DNA of 33,729 nucleotides from Rhodospirillales bacterium (lineage in GTDB: Bacteria > Pseudomonadota > Alphaproteobacteria > UBA8366 > Aestuariispiraceae), in contig NZSA01000066.1 of assembly GCA_002696645.1 (NCBI GenBank), forward strand, positions 32,542-66,270, read 5' to 3'. The position numbers were made by a program, and so were the translations under genes. Each line of letters starts with the position of its first letter. Position 1 is the first letter of the stretch. The notes under the pieces were generated by a model. The model made no database searches. It was not told where the DNA came from and saw nothing but the letters and a program-made list of their open reading frames with translations. This document shows, piece after piece, positions 15,266 through 23,009 of this stretch.

Positions 15266-15893
15266 AACACGCGGGCGGACCGCCGCCAATGTATTGCGCT
15301 ATGTGCTCCGTACAGGAGCCCATGACGATCAGGACGATACCAAAGTCACGGACATCTATCTGCTGAACAGTGGATTATCGGTACTGGGGCCCATGAAAGC
15401 CTCTGAGGCCATGCAGATCGTATCGGAAATATCGAAGACTCGCGACGACCTGAAGCACACGGTCCTGCACCTCACCTTCTCTCCCTCCCGAGCGGAGGAA
15501 GGCCGGTATCTGGAAGATACAAAGGATACCCTGATTCAGTCGTTCTTCGCTGCGACGGATGCGCTTGGCGTAACGGATAGAGTGACCCTTCTGGCCTTCC
15601 ATCAACCAAACATTCCGGCTGCAGCAAGTACCCCATCGGTCCATCTCCATGCCGTTATCGCCCTTCCCTCTCCTGAAACAGGGCGAAGCGTTTCCATGCA
15701 CCGCATTCGGGAGCGGCTTAACGAAGCCTGTCCGTTCGAGATGGAGATTGAAGTCGCCTCGGACAATGAGGTCAAAAAGGAAGAGGTCAAGAGTGAGGCG
15801 CCTCCGCCGCCCGTTGTCCCCTTCGAACCCCCTCGCCCAGTAACACCACCCCGCAAAAAGCGTCGGCGCGTGCGCGATGATTTCGAGATGTGA
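15252..15893 (+). CDS. Small relaxase-like (HUH-type) mobilisation protein
   Basis: This 213-residue protein shows the layout of a relaxase N-terminal domain. An early tyrosine (Y17 in VLRYVLRTG) could be the nicking residue. A core strand, HTVLHLTFSPS (residues 69-79), follows. A histidine triad is made by H117 (LLAFHQPN) and H131-x-H133 (SVHLHAVIAL), matching the metal-binding motif III of MOBP-type relaxases. The tail is proline-rich (about 184-200) and ends in the basic RKKRRR. No helicase or primase domain follows, so the protein is far shorter than most relaxases. Its function as an oriT nickase is inferred from motif and neighbours. Confidence 0.55.
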   Translation: MITRETRGRTAANVLRYVLRTGAHDDQDDTKVTDIYLLNSGLSVLGPMKASEAMQIVSEISKTRDDLKHTVLHLTFSPSRAEEGRYLEDTKDTLIQSFFAATDALGVTDRVTLLAFHQPNIPAAASTPSVHLHAVIALPSPETGRSVSMHRIRERLNEACPFEMEIEVASDNEVKKEEVKSEAPPPPVVPFEPPRPVTPPRKKRRRVRDDFEM

Positions 15894-15898
15894 GGTGA

Positions 15899-16066
15899 AT
15901 GATGCCCCGGGCCAAAAATGTAGTGCGATACGGTGTAAGTCCCTCTCACAAATCAGGGGACCTTATCGCAGCGGCAACCGCATCATTATGTACAGCGCGA
16001 GCCACAGCGAAAACCGCAGCAACTGGCACATCGATCTGCGCAGCGAATTCCGGGGCGCTGCCATGA
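15899..16066 (+). CDS. Possible small protein coupled to the next gene
   Basis: A 55-codon frame starts with two ATGs at 15899 behind GAGGTG and ends in a TGA that overlaps the next start (ATGA at 16063). The product is basic at the N-terminus (MMPRAKNVVRYGVSPSHKSG) and rich in Ala and Thr after that. Both the ribosome site and the stop-start overlap favour real translation. I recognise no family, and a leader peptide with no independent role cannot be excluded. Confidence 0.4.
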   Translation: MMPRAKNVVRYGVSPSHKSGDLIAAATASLCTARATAKTAATGTSICAANSGALP

Positions 16067-16467
16067 AAGAGCCCTTCGAAATCCGATTGAAGCGAGCAGC
16101 GGAAGAGCTTGCCAACCAAAAGCGGGAACAAAGTCTGCGTCAGGGTGTGGGGCCGTTCGTGCGGTTGAACCGCGATCTGCTCCTGACACTCCATGCGGAA
16201 CTGGGCACCTGGTCGAATGTCGCGGAACTGCTTTCGGGCGAAGGCCTGCGATGGAAAACCGGTAGACCAGTGACGGGCAGCCAGTTGCGATCGCTCCTGT
16301 CACGGACCCGAACGCGACTAAACAAAGTAGCTAGCCAACCTAGCGCAGATAACCTTGTTACCGGACCGTTACCGTCGAAACCCTTGATCCAGAACATGCG
16401 GCCAAGGAGCCGGGATAGTCCGCAACAAAAACCGATACGCGGCCTCTCCGATCTCCTCGATACCTGA
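16063..16467 (+). CDS. Hypothetical HTH-like protein, TraK-like by position
   Basis: With the ATG at 16063 the protein has 134 residues; codons further upstream in this frame overlap the small coupled ORF. A basic helix (EIRLKRAAEELANQKRE) is followed by LHAELGTWSNVAELLSGEGL and TGSQLRSLLSRTRTRLN (about residues 43-89). The W-x-x-V-A-x-x-L-x-x-x-G pattern resembles the DNA-binding unit of small plasmid proteins such as TraK or StbA-type factors. Its place between a relaxase-like gene and a ParA-like ATPase strengthens that reading. No firm family assignment is possible. Confidence 0.55.
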   Translation: MKEPFEIRLKRAAEELANQKREQSLRQGVGPFVRLNRDLLLTLHAELGTWSNVAELLSGEGLRWKTGRPVTGSQLRSLLSRTRTRLNKVASQPSADNLVTGPLPSKPLIQNMRPRSRDSPQQKPIRGLSDLLDT

Positions 16468-16485
16468 TATATAAAGGAACCCCCC

Positions 16486-17382
16486 ATGAATACGCACGAC
16501 ACATCCTCATCGAAAAGACTGTACCGGACCCTTACCTCACCACAATGGGGTGAGAAGATTGATCCTAAATCCTGTTCTGTGATTGTCTGCAACAGGACCG
16601 GGGGTCAGGGGAAGACCCTTATCACTCAGTTGATTGCTCTCGCCTTCGAAGAGGTGGGAATTTCCAAATTTCTTGCCTCCGCAGATTCGTCGACCGCCGA
16701 CGCGGTATCAAAACTTGGCAAGATCCACCGCGGTTCTGTCCTGGAACTCGGCATCGGCGCTGAATTCGATGCGGTACGGTCGGATTCGTCGAAAGTTGTT
16801 TCCCACTGGGACCAACTCGGCAGCATTCTGGCCTCGGGCAATGCACTCGTCGATATCGGTGCGAACCTGGTGGATACAGTCTGGAACTGGGCCCATGCCC
16901 GCAATGCCGGGGAAGTGCTGCGCAGTGCAAAGGCGCCACAGATTGTCCTGGTCGTCCCGGTGCGTGCACAGGCACAGGCTATCGAGGATGCGCTTGCCGT
17001 CCTGGAGCGTTCCATCCGCGAGGATGCCTTCCTTCCGATTGCAGCCCGTATTCTTGTCCTGAACGAAGCCAGCGGCGGTTTCGAGCGATATGGCAGCAGT
17101 GGTGATTTCGAGCGACTGAGCGCAATGAAGCACAATGCAGGTCTGAAGATCGTCCGCCTGCCACAGTGCCGCAGCGAGATATGGCCCTCTCTGGAACGCA
17201 ATTACACACCCCTGCGCTCCATCATCCCAATGACCACTCAGGATGTGGCGCAGGAGTTTCATCTCGACATGTTCGCGGCCAGCGGGGCGCGGGCGGATCT
17301 GCTGCAATGGATCTCGCACGCCATCGAAAGCTTCCGTGTTGCCGGATTGATCCCCCTTGAGCAGGGAGGCGGTGATGAATAG
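16486..17382 (+). CDS. ParA/MobD/TraL-like P-loop ATPase
   Basis: This 298-residue protein has a deviant Walker A, RTGGQGKT (residues 38-44, G39-T44), and a Walker B-like LVDIGAN near 121-127. The fold order is that of ParA/Soj-type ATPases. Classical ParA proteins carry KGGxGKT; the loss of the first lysine is seen in plasmid transfer ATPases of the TraL/MobD/StbB kind. AAGGAAC precedes the start. The gene overlaps the next one by eight bases. In IncP and R388-type plasmids such an ATPase sits beside the relaxosome genes and supports transfer or segregation, which is the likely role here. Confidence 0.7.
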   Translation: MNTHDTSSSKRLYRTLTSPQWGEKIDPKSCSVIVCNRTGGQGKTLITQLIALAFEEVGISKFLASADSSTADAVSKLGKIHRGSVLELGIGAEFDAVRSDSSKVVSHWDQLGSILASGNALVDIGANLVDTVWNWAHARNAGEVLRSAKAPQIVLVVPVRAQAQAIEDALAVLERSIREDAFLPIAARILVLNEASGGFERYGSSGDFERLSAMKHNAGLKIVRLPQCRSEIWPSLERNYTPLRSIIPMTTQDVAQEFHLDMFAASGARADLLQWISHAIESFRVAGLIPLEQGGGDE

Positions 17383-18247
17383 TCAAATGCCCGTTCCGCT
17401 GCGGATGGCAGCGTCAGAAGCCCAGCAGGAGTTCGTCACGCGTGTCCGGACAAAATCACGACGGCTGTTGGGTCTCCTTGTCGGGAGCTTTGTACTGGGC
17501 GCCTGCTCGCTCGGCGCGGTCATATGGAGTTTACATCCTCCTTCCGATCATCTGGACAATCTCCGTGCGATGAGCGGAAGCGAACGACAGATTCTCAAAC
17601 GATTGCAGGCCATTGGGTTGGATCGCTTCGATCTGTCAGAACCGGAACTGGAGGCCCGGCTGGGTCTCTCCAACGAGGCCATGGCATTGACGATGAATCT
17701 GGATCGACCGGTCGAGGGCACGCAATGGCGCCACTATCTGCCGGAATGGACAGGCCTCAAGGACGAGGCTCTGATCGGCAAGGATGGTGCCATCCAGATA
17801 TTTGTTCGTCATATCGCCAACCTACCTGAATCCAAGATCGGTCCGGTTCTTGTCCTGATCAACGACGCCGTCACGGCAGTTGGGAACGCACCAACACTGT
17901 TACGCTGGCTGCTTTCACTGACACCGGAACAGCGCGCCGACCTGGACAAGACGACAATCGAGTATTTGGGCACCCGGGAAGGCCGCGATCTGCTGCAAAC
18001 GGTGGCGGCGCTACAGCGGCCGGGGCTCGACCTTGTGCGTGCCGCGACCAGCGCCAATGCCCGAATCCTGACGAACCTTCTGGCGGTCGCTCCAGAGCGT
18101 CTGGATAGTCTTTATCGGATAGAACTGGCCTACAGGGGCAAATACGCCAATCATGGCCCTACCCCGTTCCCCTGCCTCAGTATCGTGCGAACGATCCAGG
18201 CAACGAATGGTAAAAGTCTGTCGATTTGCCAGGTTGTTCTGTATTGA
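17375..18247 (+). CDS. Hypothetical protein with one membrane segment, end of the plasmid-like operon
   Basis: This 290-residue protein starts at the ATG of 17375 behind GGGAGG, inside the end of the ATPase gene, so the two are co-translated. A single hydrophobic segment (about residues 31-52, LLGLLVGSFVLGACSLGAVIW) follows a short basic cytoplasmic part. The rest is helical and leucine-rich with no recognised domain. The last 30 residues differ in character (PFPCLSIVRTIQ), which may mean a shifted or fused end. A membrane partner of the ATPase and relaxosome is a reasonable guess by position only. Confidence 0.55.
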   Translation: MNSQMPVPLRMAASEAQQEFVTRVRTKSRRLLGLLVGSFVLGACSLGAVIWSLHPPSDHLDNLRAMSGSERQILKRLQAIGLDRFDLSEPELEARLGLSNEAMALTMNLDRPVEGTQWRHYLPEWTGLKDEALIGKDGAIQIFVRHIANLPESKIGPVLVLINDAVTAVGNAPTLLRWLLSLTPEQRADLDKTTIEYLGTREGRDLLQTVAALQRPGLDLVRAATSANARILTNLLAVAPERLDSLYRIELAYRGKYANHGPTPFPCLSIVRTIQATNGKSLSICQVVLY

Positions 18248-18407
18248 GGATGGACGTGTCCTTTCCCAATGGCTGCCGACCAGACGTTGGAAAGTATCAC
18301 ATATGACCACCATACTTGTCATTGTGGTGCCCGGCTCCTGTTGCGGAGGATCGCAGATGATGATACTAAAGCTTGGCACTTACATTCTATTGCCGAGTTT
18401 AAGGAAC

Positions 18408-19022
18408 ATGACTGAACCGACCCAAGGAACGCTGAAGGATCGCGCGCTGACAATCGCCAGGGAACGCGGCATCGCGCGCGCCCGCGATTTCGATGCAGGG
18501 GGCGTTCCCCGTGCCTATCTGCGGCGACTGCAGGATCAGGGGCTTCTGGTGCGCATGGGGCGCGGTCTCTATCAGCTTGCCGATGCGGAATGGTCCGAGT
18601 CTCATAGCCTTGCGGAAGCCAGCCGAACAGTGCCCCATGGCACCATCTGCCTGCTCTCCGCGCTCAGATTCCACGAACTCACGACCCAACTGCCGCATCA
18701 GGTCTGGATGCTGATCGGTCACAAGAAATGGGCACCGAAGAACCCGCCTGTATCCCTCCGTATTATGCGCGCCACCGGCGAAGCCCTGACGGCCGGTGTG
18801 ACGTTTCATACAATCGAGCAGGTAGACGTCCCCATCACCAATCCGGCCAAGACGGTTGCAGACTGCTTCAAATACCGCAACCAGATCGGTCTCGATGTCG
18901 CTATCGAAGCGCTGAGAGACTGTATCCGAAACCGCCGCGCCACAATTGACGACCTCTGGCATTTCGCTGCCATCGACCGCGTGCAGAATGTCATACGGCC
19001 CTATATCGAGGCGACCCTGTGA
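18408..19022 (+). CDS. abiEi: Type IV antitoxin, AbiEi family
   Basis: The ATG at 18408 follows AAGGA and gives 204 residues. The N-terminal winged helix contains ARARDFDAGGVPRAYLRRL (about residues 19-37) and RMGRGLYQLAD. The C-terminal domain has LSALRFHELTTQ and ITNPAKTVADCFKYRNQIGL, which are typical of AbiEi. The protein represses its own promoter and neutralises the AbiEii toxin indirectly rather than by tight complex, as known for the family. Its TGA overlaps the GTG start of the toxin gene. About 160 bases upstream are gene-free and must hold its promoter. Confidence 0.88.
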   Translation: MTEPTQGTLKDRALTIARERGIARARDFDAGGVPRAYLRRLQDQGLLVRMGRGLYQLADAEWSESHSLAEASRTVPHGTICLLSALRFHELTTQLPHQVWMLIGHKKWAPKNPPVSLRIMRATGEALTAGVTFHTIEQVDVPITNPAKTVADCFKYRNQIGLDVAIEALRDCIRNRRATIDDLWHFAAIDRVQNVIRPYIEATL

Positions 19023-19939
19023 CCCCGAAGCCACCCCTCAAGAATGTCGGCGCCTCGGTCCGTGCACGACTCACTCACGCTGCCCGTGAGCGCAAGGAAA
19101 ACGTTCAGCTTGCGCTGACCCGTTTCGCCATCGAACGACTTCTCTACCGGCTGAGTCTGTTGCCCCACAAAGATCAATTCGTCCTCAAGGGTGCCATGCT
19201 GTTCAGTCTCTGGACACCCACGCCGTATCGAGCGACCGGCGATCTCGATCTTCTGGGATATGGCGATGCGTCGCCGGAGCGGATTGCTGCTAACTTCCGC
19301 GCGGTCTGCGGGATCGACGTCGAGGACGACGGCGTGGTCTTCAAGCCGGAAACCCTGCAGGCCGAGCCGGCCCGGGCTGAAGACGAGTATAGCGGCGTCC
19401 GGATCACCATGACCGCCGAGATCGCCGGTGCGCGCCTGCCTATCCAGATCGACATCGGATTTGGCGATGCCGTGACCCCGGCAGTGCTGGAAATCAACTA
19501 TCCCTCGCTACTCGACATGCCAGCGCCGCGATTACGCGCCTATCCGCCAGAGACGGTCGTAGCCGAGAAGTTCCAGGCGCTGGTCGCACTCGGCATGCTC
19601 AACAGCCGCATGAAGGATTTCTTCGATCTCTGGGCGATCTCGGAGACGTTTGCCTTCGATGGATCGATCCTCGCGGATGCAATCGCAGCGACCTTTGATC
19701 GCCGCCACACGACCATCCCTGTGGAGACGCCCGTCGCGCTGACGCCAGCCTTTGCCGAAGACGCCGCGAAGCGGGCACAATGGCAGGGATTTCTTCGCAG
19801 AACAGCCCTTTCCATCGCACCAGGGTCGTTCGTTGAGATGCAGACCAAGGTGTCAGCATTTGTTTTGCCACCCGTCCAATCACTCGTCGTCGATAAGCCG
19901 CTCGAGTGTAAATGGGTCGTCGGCGGTCCCTGGAAATAG
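19019..19939 (+). CDS. abiEii: Type IV toxin, nucleotidyltransferase AbiEii/AbiGii family
   Basis: This 306-residue protein starts at a GTG overlapping the antitoxin stop. The nucleotidyltransferase core shows FVLKGAMLFSLW (residues 54-65) and RATGDLDLLG (71-80, with D75 and D77 as metal ligands). The later motif IQIDIGFGD and VVAEKFQALVALG with NSRMKDFFDLW complete the DUF1814 pattern. AbiEii toxins are known to modify tRNA acceptor ends with nucleotides and to give phage abortive infection or plasmid maintenance. The gene appears complete. Downstream a 7-bp hairpin (19950-19968) leads into an IS3 remnant. Confidence 0.9.
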   Translation: MTPKPPLKNVGASVRARLTHAARERKENVQLALTRFAIERLLYRLSLLPHKDQFVLKGAMLFSLWTPTPYRATGDLDLLGYGDASPERIAANFRAVCGIDVEDDGVVFKPETLQAEPARAEDEYSGVRITMTAEIAGARLPIQIDIGFGDAVTPAVLEINYPSLLDMPAPRLRAYPPETVVAEKFQALVALGMLNSRMKDFFDLWAISETFAFDGSILADAIAATFDRRHTTIPVETPVALTPAFAEDAAKRAQWQGFLRRTALSIAPGSFVEMQTKVSAFVLPPVQSLVVDKPLECKWVVGGPWK

Positions 19940-19967
19940 TGAAAAGGCGCGCCCCTGTGTGAGGGGC

Positions 19968-20116
19968 GACTGGTCAATGGACTTCGTCTCCGATCAGTTC
20001 ACGGCCAGTCGCCGCTTTCGGATTCTGGCCGTCGTCGATGATTGCACGCGCGAGAACCTGGCGCTTGTCGCAGATACTTCGTTGTCAGGGCTGCGTGTAG
20101 CTCGTGAGTTGGATTG
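19968..20116 (+). pseudogene. IS3-family transposase OrfB remnant
   Basis: One frame gives WSMDFVSDQFTASRRFRILA, then VVDDCTRENLALVADTSLSG and RVARELD. This is the start of the integrase core of IS3/IS407-type OrfB, with the first catalytic aspartate in WSMDF. The match ends sharply near 20116, where the 3' end of the DUF302 gene begins on the other strand. Neither the rest of the transposase nor terminal repeats are present. Confidence 0.8.
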
Positions 20117-20573
20117 CCTTTTCCGCGATCCGGGAGAATATCGCATCAAGTTCCGATGCGACTTCAGCAAGGCCCTCGCCCCCTTCCGACAGATACGGGG
20201 AGAATACAAATGACGGTGCCTTATAAGACAAGGTCGCCCCGCCGTCCGGATCTTCGGTGACATAGAACCGAATTGGGGCCTCAATCATTGCCGCCTCACT
20301 GAGCGGCAATATCCGGATCGCAAAATCCACGCGAAAAACGCCCACCACTCGATTACCTGGAAGCTCAACGCCACGTGACGCAGCGGCAGCGGTCGGTCCC
20401 GCTTCTGTCACGAGCCCCATTTTATTGTCCGTCACTGCCTGTTTGAGGTCCGCCAGCAGAAGATCAAAGGGTTTCTGACTGTGCTGGATTACCCAACCTT
20501 CGCGCGGCTGCAAAGCCTGGGCAGAGGACACCATCAGCATCATGAACACGGCGAAAGCGACGATACGATACAT
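20085..20573 (-). CDS. DUF302-domain secreted protein
   Basis: This 162-residue protein has a signal peptide (MYRIVAFAVFMMLMVSSAQA). The mature part (EGWVIQHSQKPFDLLLADLKQAV and, later, RVVGVFRVDFAIRILP, APIRFYVTEDPDGGATLSYKAP) fits the DUF302 fold, a small alpha/beta domain of unknown function found in periplasmic proteins. AAGGAG precedes the start. The last ten residues or so are encoded by the IS3 remnant, so the natural C-terminus seems to have been replaced. It lies 29 bases downstream of the DUF3179 gene on the same strand, consistent with an operon. Confidence 0.8.
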   Translation of the reverse strand: MYRIVAFAVFMMLMVSSAQALQPREGWVIQHSQKPFDLLLADLKQAVTDNKMGLVTEAGPTAAAASRGVELPGNRVVGVFRVDFAIRILPLSEAAMIEAPIRFYVTEDPDGGATLSYKAPSFVFSPYLSEGGEGLAEVASELDAIFSRIAEKAIQLTSYTQP

Positions 20574-20602
20574 GAAGAAGGACTCCTTAGGTCAGAGACG
20601 GC

Positions 20603-21658
20603 TTATGGTGCATTGTGATGGATCGGGGCACCTGGATGAAATGCACGAAAGGCGAAGGCGAAAGGCACGTCATAGGAAACATCGACAAGACCACCCTCCG
20701 CCTGTTGGCGTTGAACTGTGACGATTCCAACATCCCGGCCCTTGTCGATACGGGCTCTGTCCAGGGCTGATGCCTGACCCGACCGCCAGCGCAGAACAAG
20801 ATCATCGACAATGATTTCTCCACACTGACGCAGCAAACCCAGGCTCCAGGCCTCATCGCGCCCGACCACGCTCACCACCCGCATCAGGGGTAATCCAGGT
20901 CCATCATATTCGCCATCATACAGAAATGGGCGTGGCAATCCGTCATATCCGACATAGGGATTCCGCCCATAATCACGGATGGTTGAGTCCCTCGGAACCA
21001 AAACACGGCCCGTCGGATTTCGCGCAGCGAATTCGCCGAAACTCTCCAGTCTCGCAGGAAGACGTGCCAGTTCGACACCGGTTTTCGCACCGATGATCGC
21101 TCGGCCCTCGAACTGCTGCCACCAGCTTTCTGTCAGCCGGTCATACATGACCATGTCCGAATTGCGCAGTTTTCCAGTCGTACCAAAGGTCGTCTCGATA
21201 CCCTCGACGCGTCGGTCGAAGACGATACCAGAATTGCACAATGGACAGAAAGTCACTGAAATCGGGGTATCAGCAAGCGTATCATTGACGATCTCATGCC
21301 ACATCAGAATGCTCAATGGATAGGCGCGGGCCTCTCCATCGATACGCACGCTCATCACCGGTTCCCTGTCAGCATAGAGATCTCCCCCCTGAGGGACCGG
21401 CGAGAAATGGGGATCGTCTATGGCAAGGATGCCATCCTTTGGCGGACCACCCGACAGAATCTCCCGGAAGGCGACTTCCGCGCGGCTGAAATCTGTATTC
21501 GGCCATTCCTGCAACCAATCGCGTGGAGGGAGGCCATTCTCCTGTGCCTGAAGTGGGCCAACAACAATCATGCACAGAAATGCAAGCAACGAACCCGCTG
21601 CAAGATACCGATCAGGCATGCCGATTATAAATAAAACTCGATAACAGGATGACATCAC
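20603..21658 (-). CDS. DUF3179-domain secreted protein
   Basis: This 351-residue protein begins with a hydrophobic export segment ending near GPLQAQ; a later Met at 21619 would give a more typical signal peptide, so the exact start is uncertain. The DUF3179 hallmark is present: RAYPLSILMWHEIVND, SVTFCPLCNSGIVFDR with its CxxC, TFGTTGKLRNSDMVMYD and ESWWQQFEGRAI. The function of the family is unknown; the cysteine pair and periplasmic location suggest metal or redox chemistry. It is divergent from the cytochrome P460-type gene across about 250 bases, suggesting shared control. Confidence 0.82.
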   Translation of the reverse strand: MMSSCYRVLFIIGMPDRYLAAGSLLAFLCMIVVGPLQAQENGLPPRDWLQEWPNTDFSRAEVAFREILSGGPPKDGILAIDDPHFSPVPQGGDLYADREPVMSVRIDGEARAYPLSILMWHEIVNDTLADTPISVTFCPLCNSGIVFDRRVEGIETTFGTTGKLRNSDMVMYDRLTESWWQQFEGRAIIGAKTGVELARLPARLESFGEFAARNPTGRVLVPRDSTIRDYGRNPYVGYDGLPRPFLYDGEYDGPGLPLMRVVSVVGRDEAWSLGLLRQCGEIIVDDLVLRWRSGQASALDRARIDKGRDVGIVTVQRQQAEGGLVDVSYDVPFAFAFRAFHPGAPIHHNAP

Positions 21659-21842
21659 TCACACGCGCCTTTCTCAAACCAAGCCTGCCTGCATTGGCCG
21701 GAATGCCTTCTGACCCAGAGCATCCAGCTTCCTATACAACAAAAAACCATCTCGATTCGGAATCGTCACAGCATCGTGAGACAACTTGATGCCAGGCATT
21801 CCCGACAATCGGTTATGGGTATGTACGGATCGGTCGCCTGTT

Positions 21843-21885
21843 ATTGGAATGCCGGTTCCAATTCTACAGTTCGCAGAAAGCGAAC
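21843..21885. promoter_or_regulatory. Two dyad elements upstream of the P460-type gene
   Basis: ATTGGAAT-gccg-GTTCCAAT (21843-21862, one mismatch) and GTTCGC-agaaa-GCGAAC (21869-21885, perfect) lie 24-66 bases before the ATG at 21909. They may be operators or 5' leader hairpins. The rest of the 250-base gap to the DUF3179 gene shows no gene I would support. Confidence 0.4.
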
Positions 21886-21953
21886 ATCCATTCAAGGGAG
21901 TGACACCAATGAGTTTCAAAACCTAGCTACTGTCGACAAGCACCGTATCCCTG

Positions 21954-22826
21954 ATGGCAGTGGCAAGCCTTGTAACAACAGGGCATGCAGGTTCCGGGGA
22001 GATAGAACTGGCAGATGCCGTTTCCGCAGAACATGTCTCCATCGATGCACAGATGGACGGTGGCGGGTCCTGCAACCCCTGCGCGGCAAAAGCATGCAAC
22101 CCCTGCAATCCCTGTGCAGCCAATCCCTGTAACCCCTGCGCCGGTGGTGCGTTAAAGGTCAGTGCAAGTTGTGTCGTACCAAGCGTCAAGGCGAAGGCTT
22201 ATAACCCCTGCAATCCCTGTGCGGCAAAAGCGGGCAACCCCTGTAACCCTTGCGCTGCCAAGGCTTGCAACCCCTGCAATCCCTGTGCGGCAAATCCCAG
22301 CAACCCATGTGGCGGTTCGGTCGCAGCGGTAGAAGTAAGTGATGCAGAAGCGCGCGCTGCCTATGACTGCCTGAAACCGGAAATGACCGCAGCCTTTGCC
22401 GGATCAACGGAAGCAGCCGGTGCCGCCCATTTGAACTGGCCGCATGTCAGCACCGGACCCTATCAGTCCATCACCCATGGCGGTCGTTATGTCAGCAATA
22501 CGGCCAACGATGTCGCCGTCGTCGCCTATATGAAATATGAGGAGATCGGCAAAGCACCTGTCGGGTCCATTCTGGCAAAGAACAGTTTTGCCATTCTGGA
22601 AGATGGCAAGGCGGCAATCGGTCCCCTCTTCACCATGACAAAGATGGAAGAGGGATGGAACCCCGAGACGGGTGACTGGCGATATTCAATGGTCATGCCG
22701 GGCGGCTCCACCGTGGGCGTAACCAAGGGTCCTAATGCCGCCAATATGGACTTCTGCCATGAATGCCATATCGCGGGCGAAGAGTCCGATTACCTGTTTT
22801 TCTTGCCAGAGGACTTTAGAAAGTAG
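21954..22826 (+). CDS. Cytochrome P460-family protein with Asn-Pro-Cys repeats (amber codon in the likely native leader)
   Basis: The open frame of 290 residues starts at 21954. The better start is an ATG at 21909 behind AAGGGAG, but a TAG at 21924-21926 stops that frame after five codons. The two together would make a normal signal peptide (MSFKT, stop, LLSTSTVSLMAVASLVTTGHA). After the leader comes a low-complexity domain (about residues 39-119) with about twelve Asn-Pro-Cys units, arranged as CNPCNPCAAKA-type blocks in two groups. The C-terminal part (about 126-290) is a cytochrome P460 domain with NWPHVSTGPYQSITHGGRYV and a heme c motif CHECH (CxxCH) near residue 270. P460/c'-beta proteins bind NO or related ligands in the periplasm. 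The repeats could bind metals. Confidence 0.75.
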   Translation: MAVASLVTTGHAGSGEIELADAVSAEHVSIDAQMDGGGSCNPCAAKACNPCNPCAANPCNPCAGGALKVSASCVVPSVKAKAYNPCNPCAAKAGNPCNPCAAKACNPCNPCAANPSNPCGGSVAAVEVSDAEARAAYDCLKPEMTAAFAGSTEAAGAAHLNWPHVSTGPYQSITHGGRYVSNTANDVAVVAYMKYEEIGKAPVGSILAKNSFAILEDGKAAIGPLFTMTKMEEGWNPETGDWRYSMVMPGGSTVGVTKGPNAANMDFCHECHIAGEESDYLFFLPEDFRK

Positions 22827-23009
22827 GAGGCGGCCGCGCGGACGTACCGAACTGGAAAGGGCACCATCGATTCACTGATGGTGTCCTTCCTTGAGTATAG
22901 GCCTATGCACTTGTATTCAGCCGACATGGCACAGGCTGTTTCCGGATATGAAGTGCCACCTTTATGTCTTCCGGATTGTAAAGGAACCTATATCAGGAAA
23001 CTGACATCT

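Noticed and set aside
17319-17809. Multiple long minus-strand frames across 16.6-17.3 kb
   Set aside because: They are antisense to the ParA-like ATPase gene, which has a Walker A motif, ribosome site and operon overlap.
21674-21919. An 81-residue minus-strand frame in the gap before the P460-type gene
   Set aside because: It overlaps the likely promoter and start of the divergent gene and shows no domain or ribosome site.
22068-22315. CRISPR-like repeats
   Set aside because: The DNA repeats encode in-frame Asn-Pro-Cys units of irregular spacing within one open frame; there are no spacers or cas genes.
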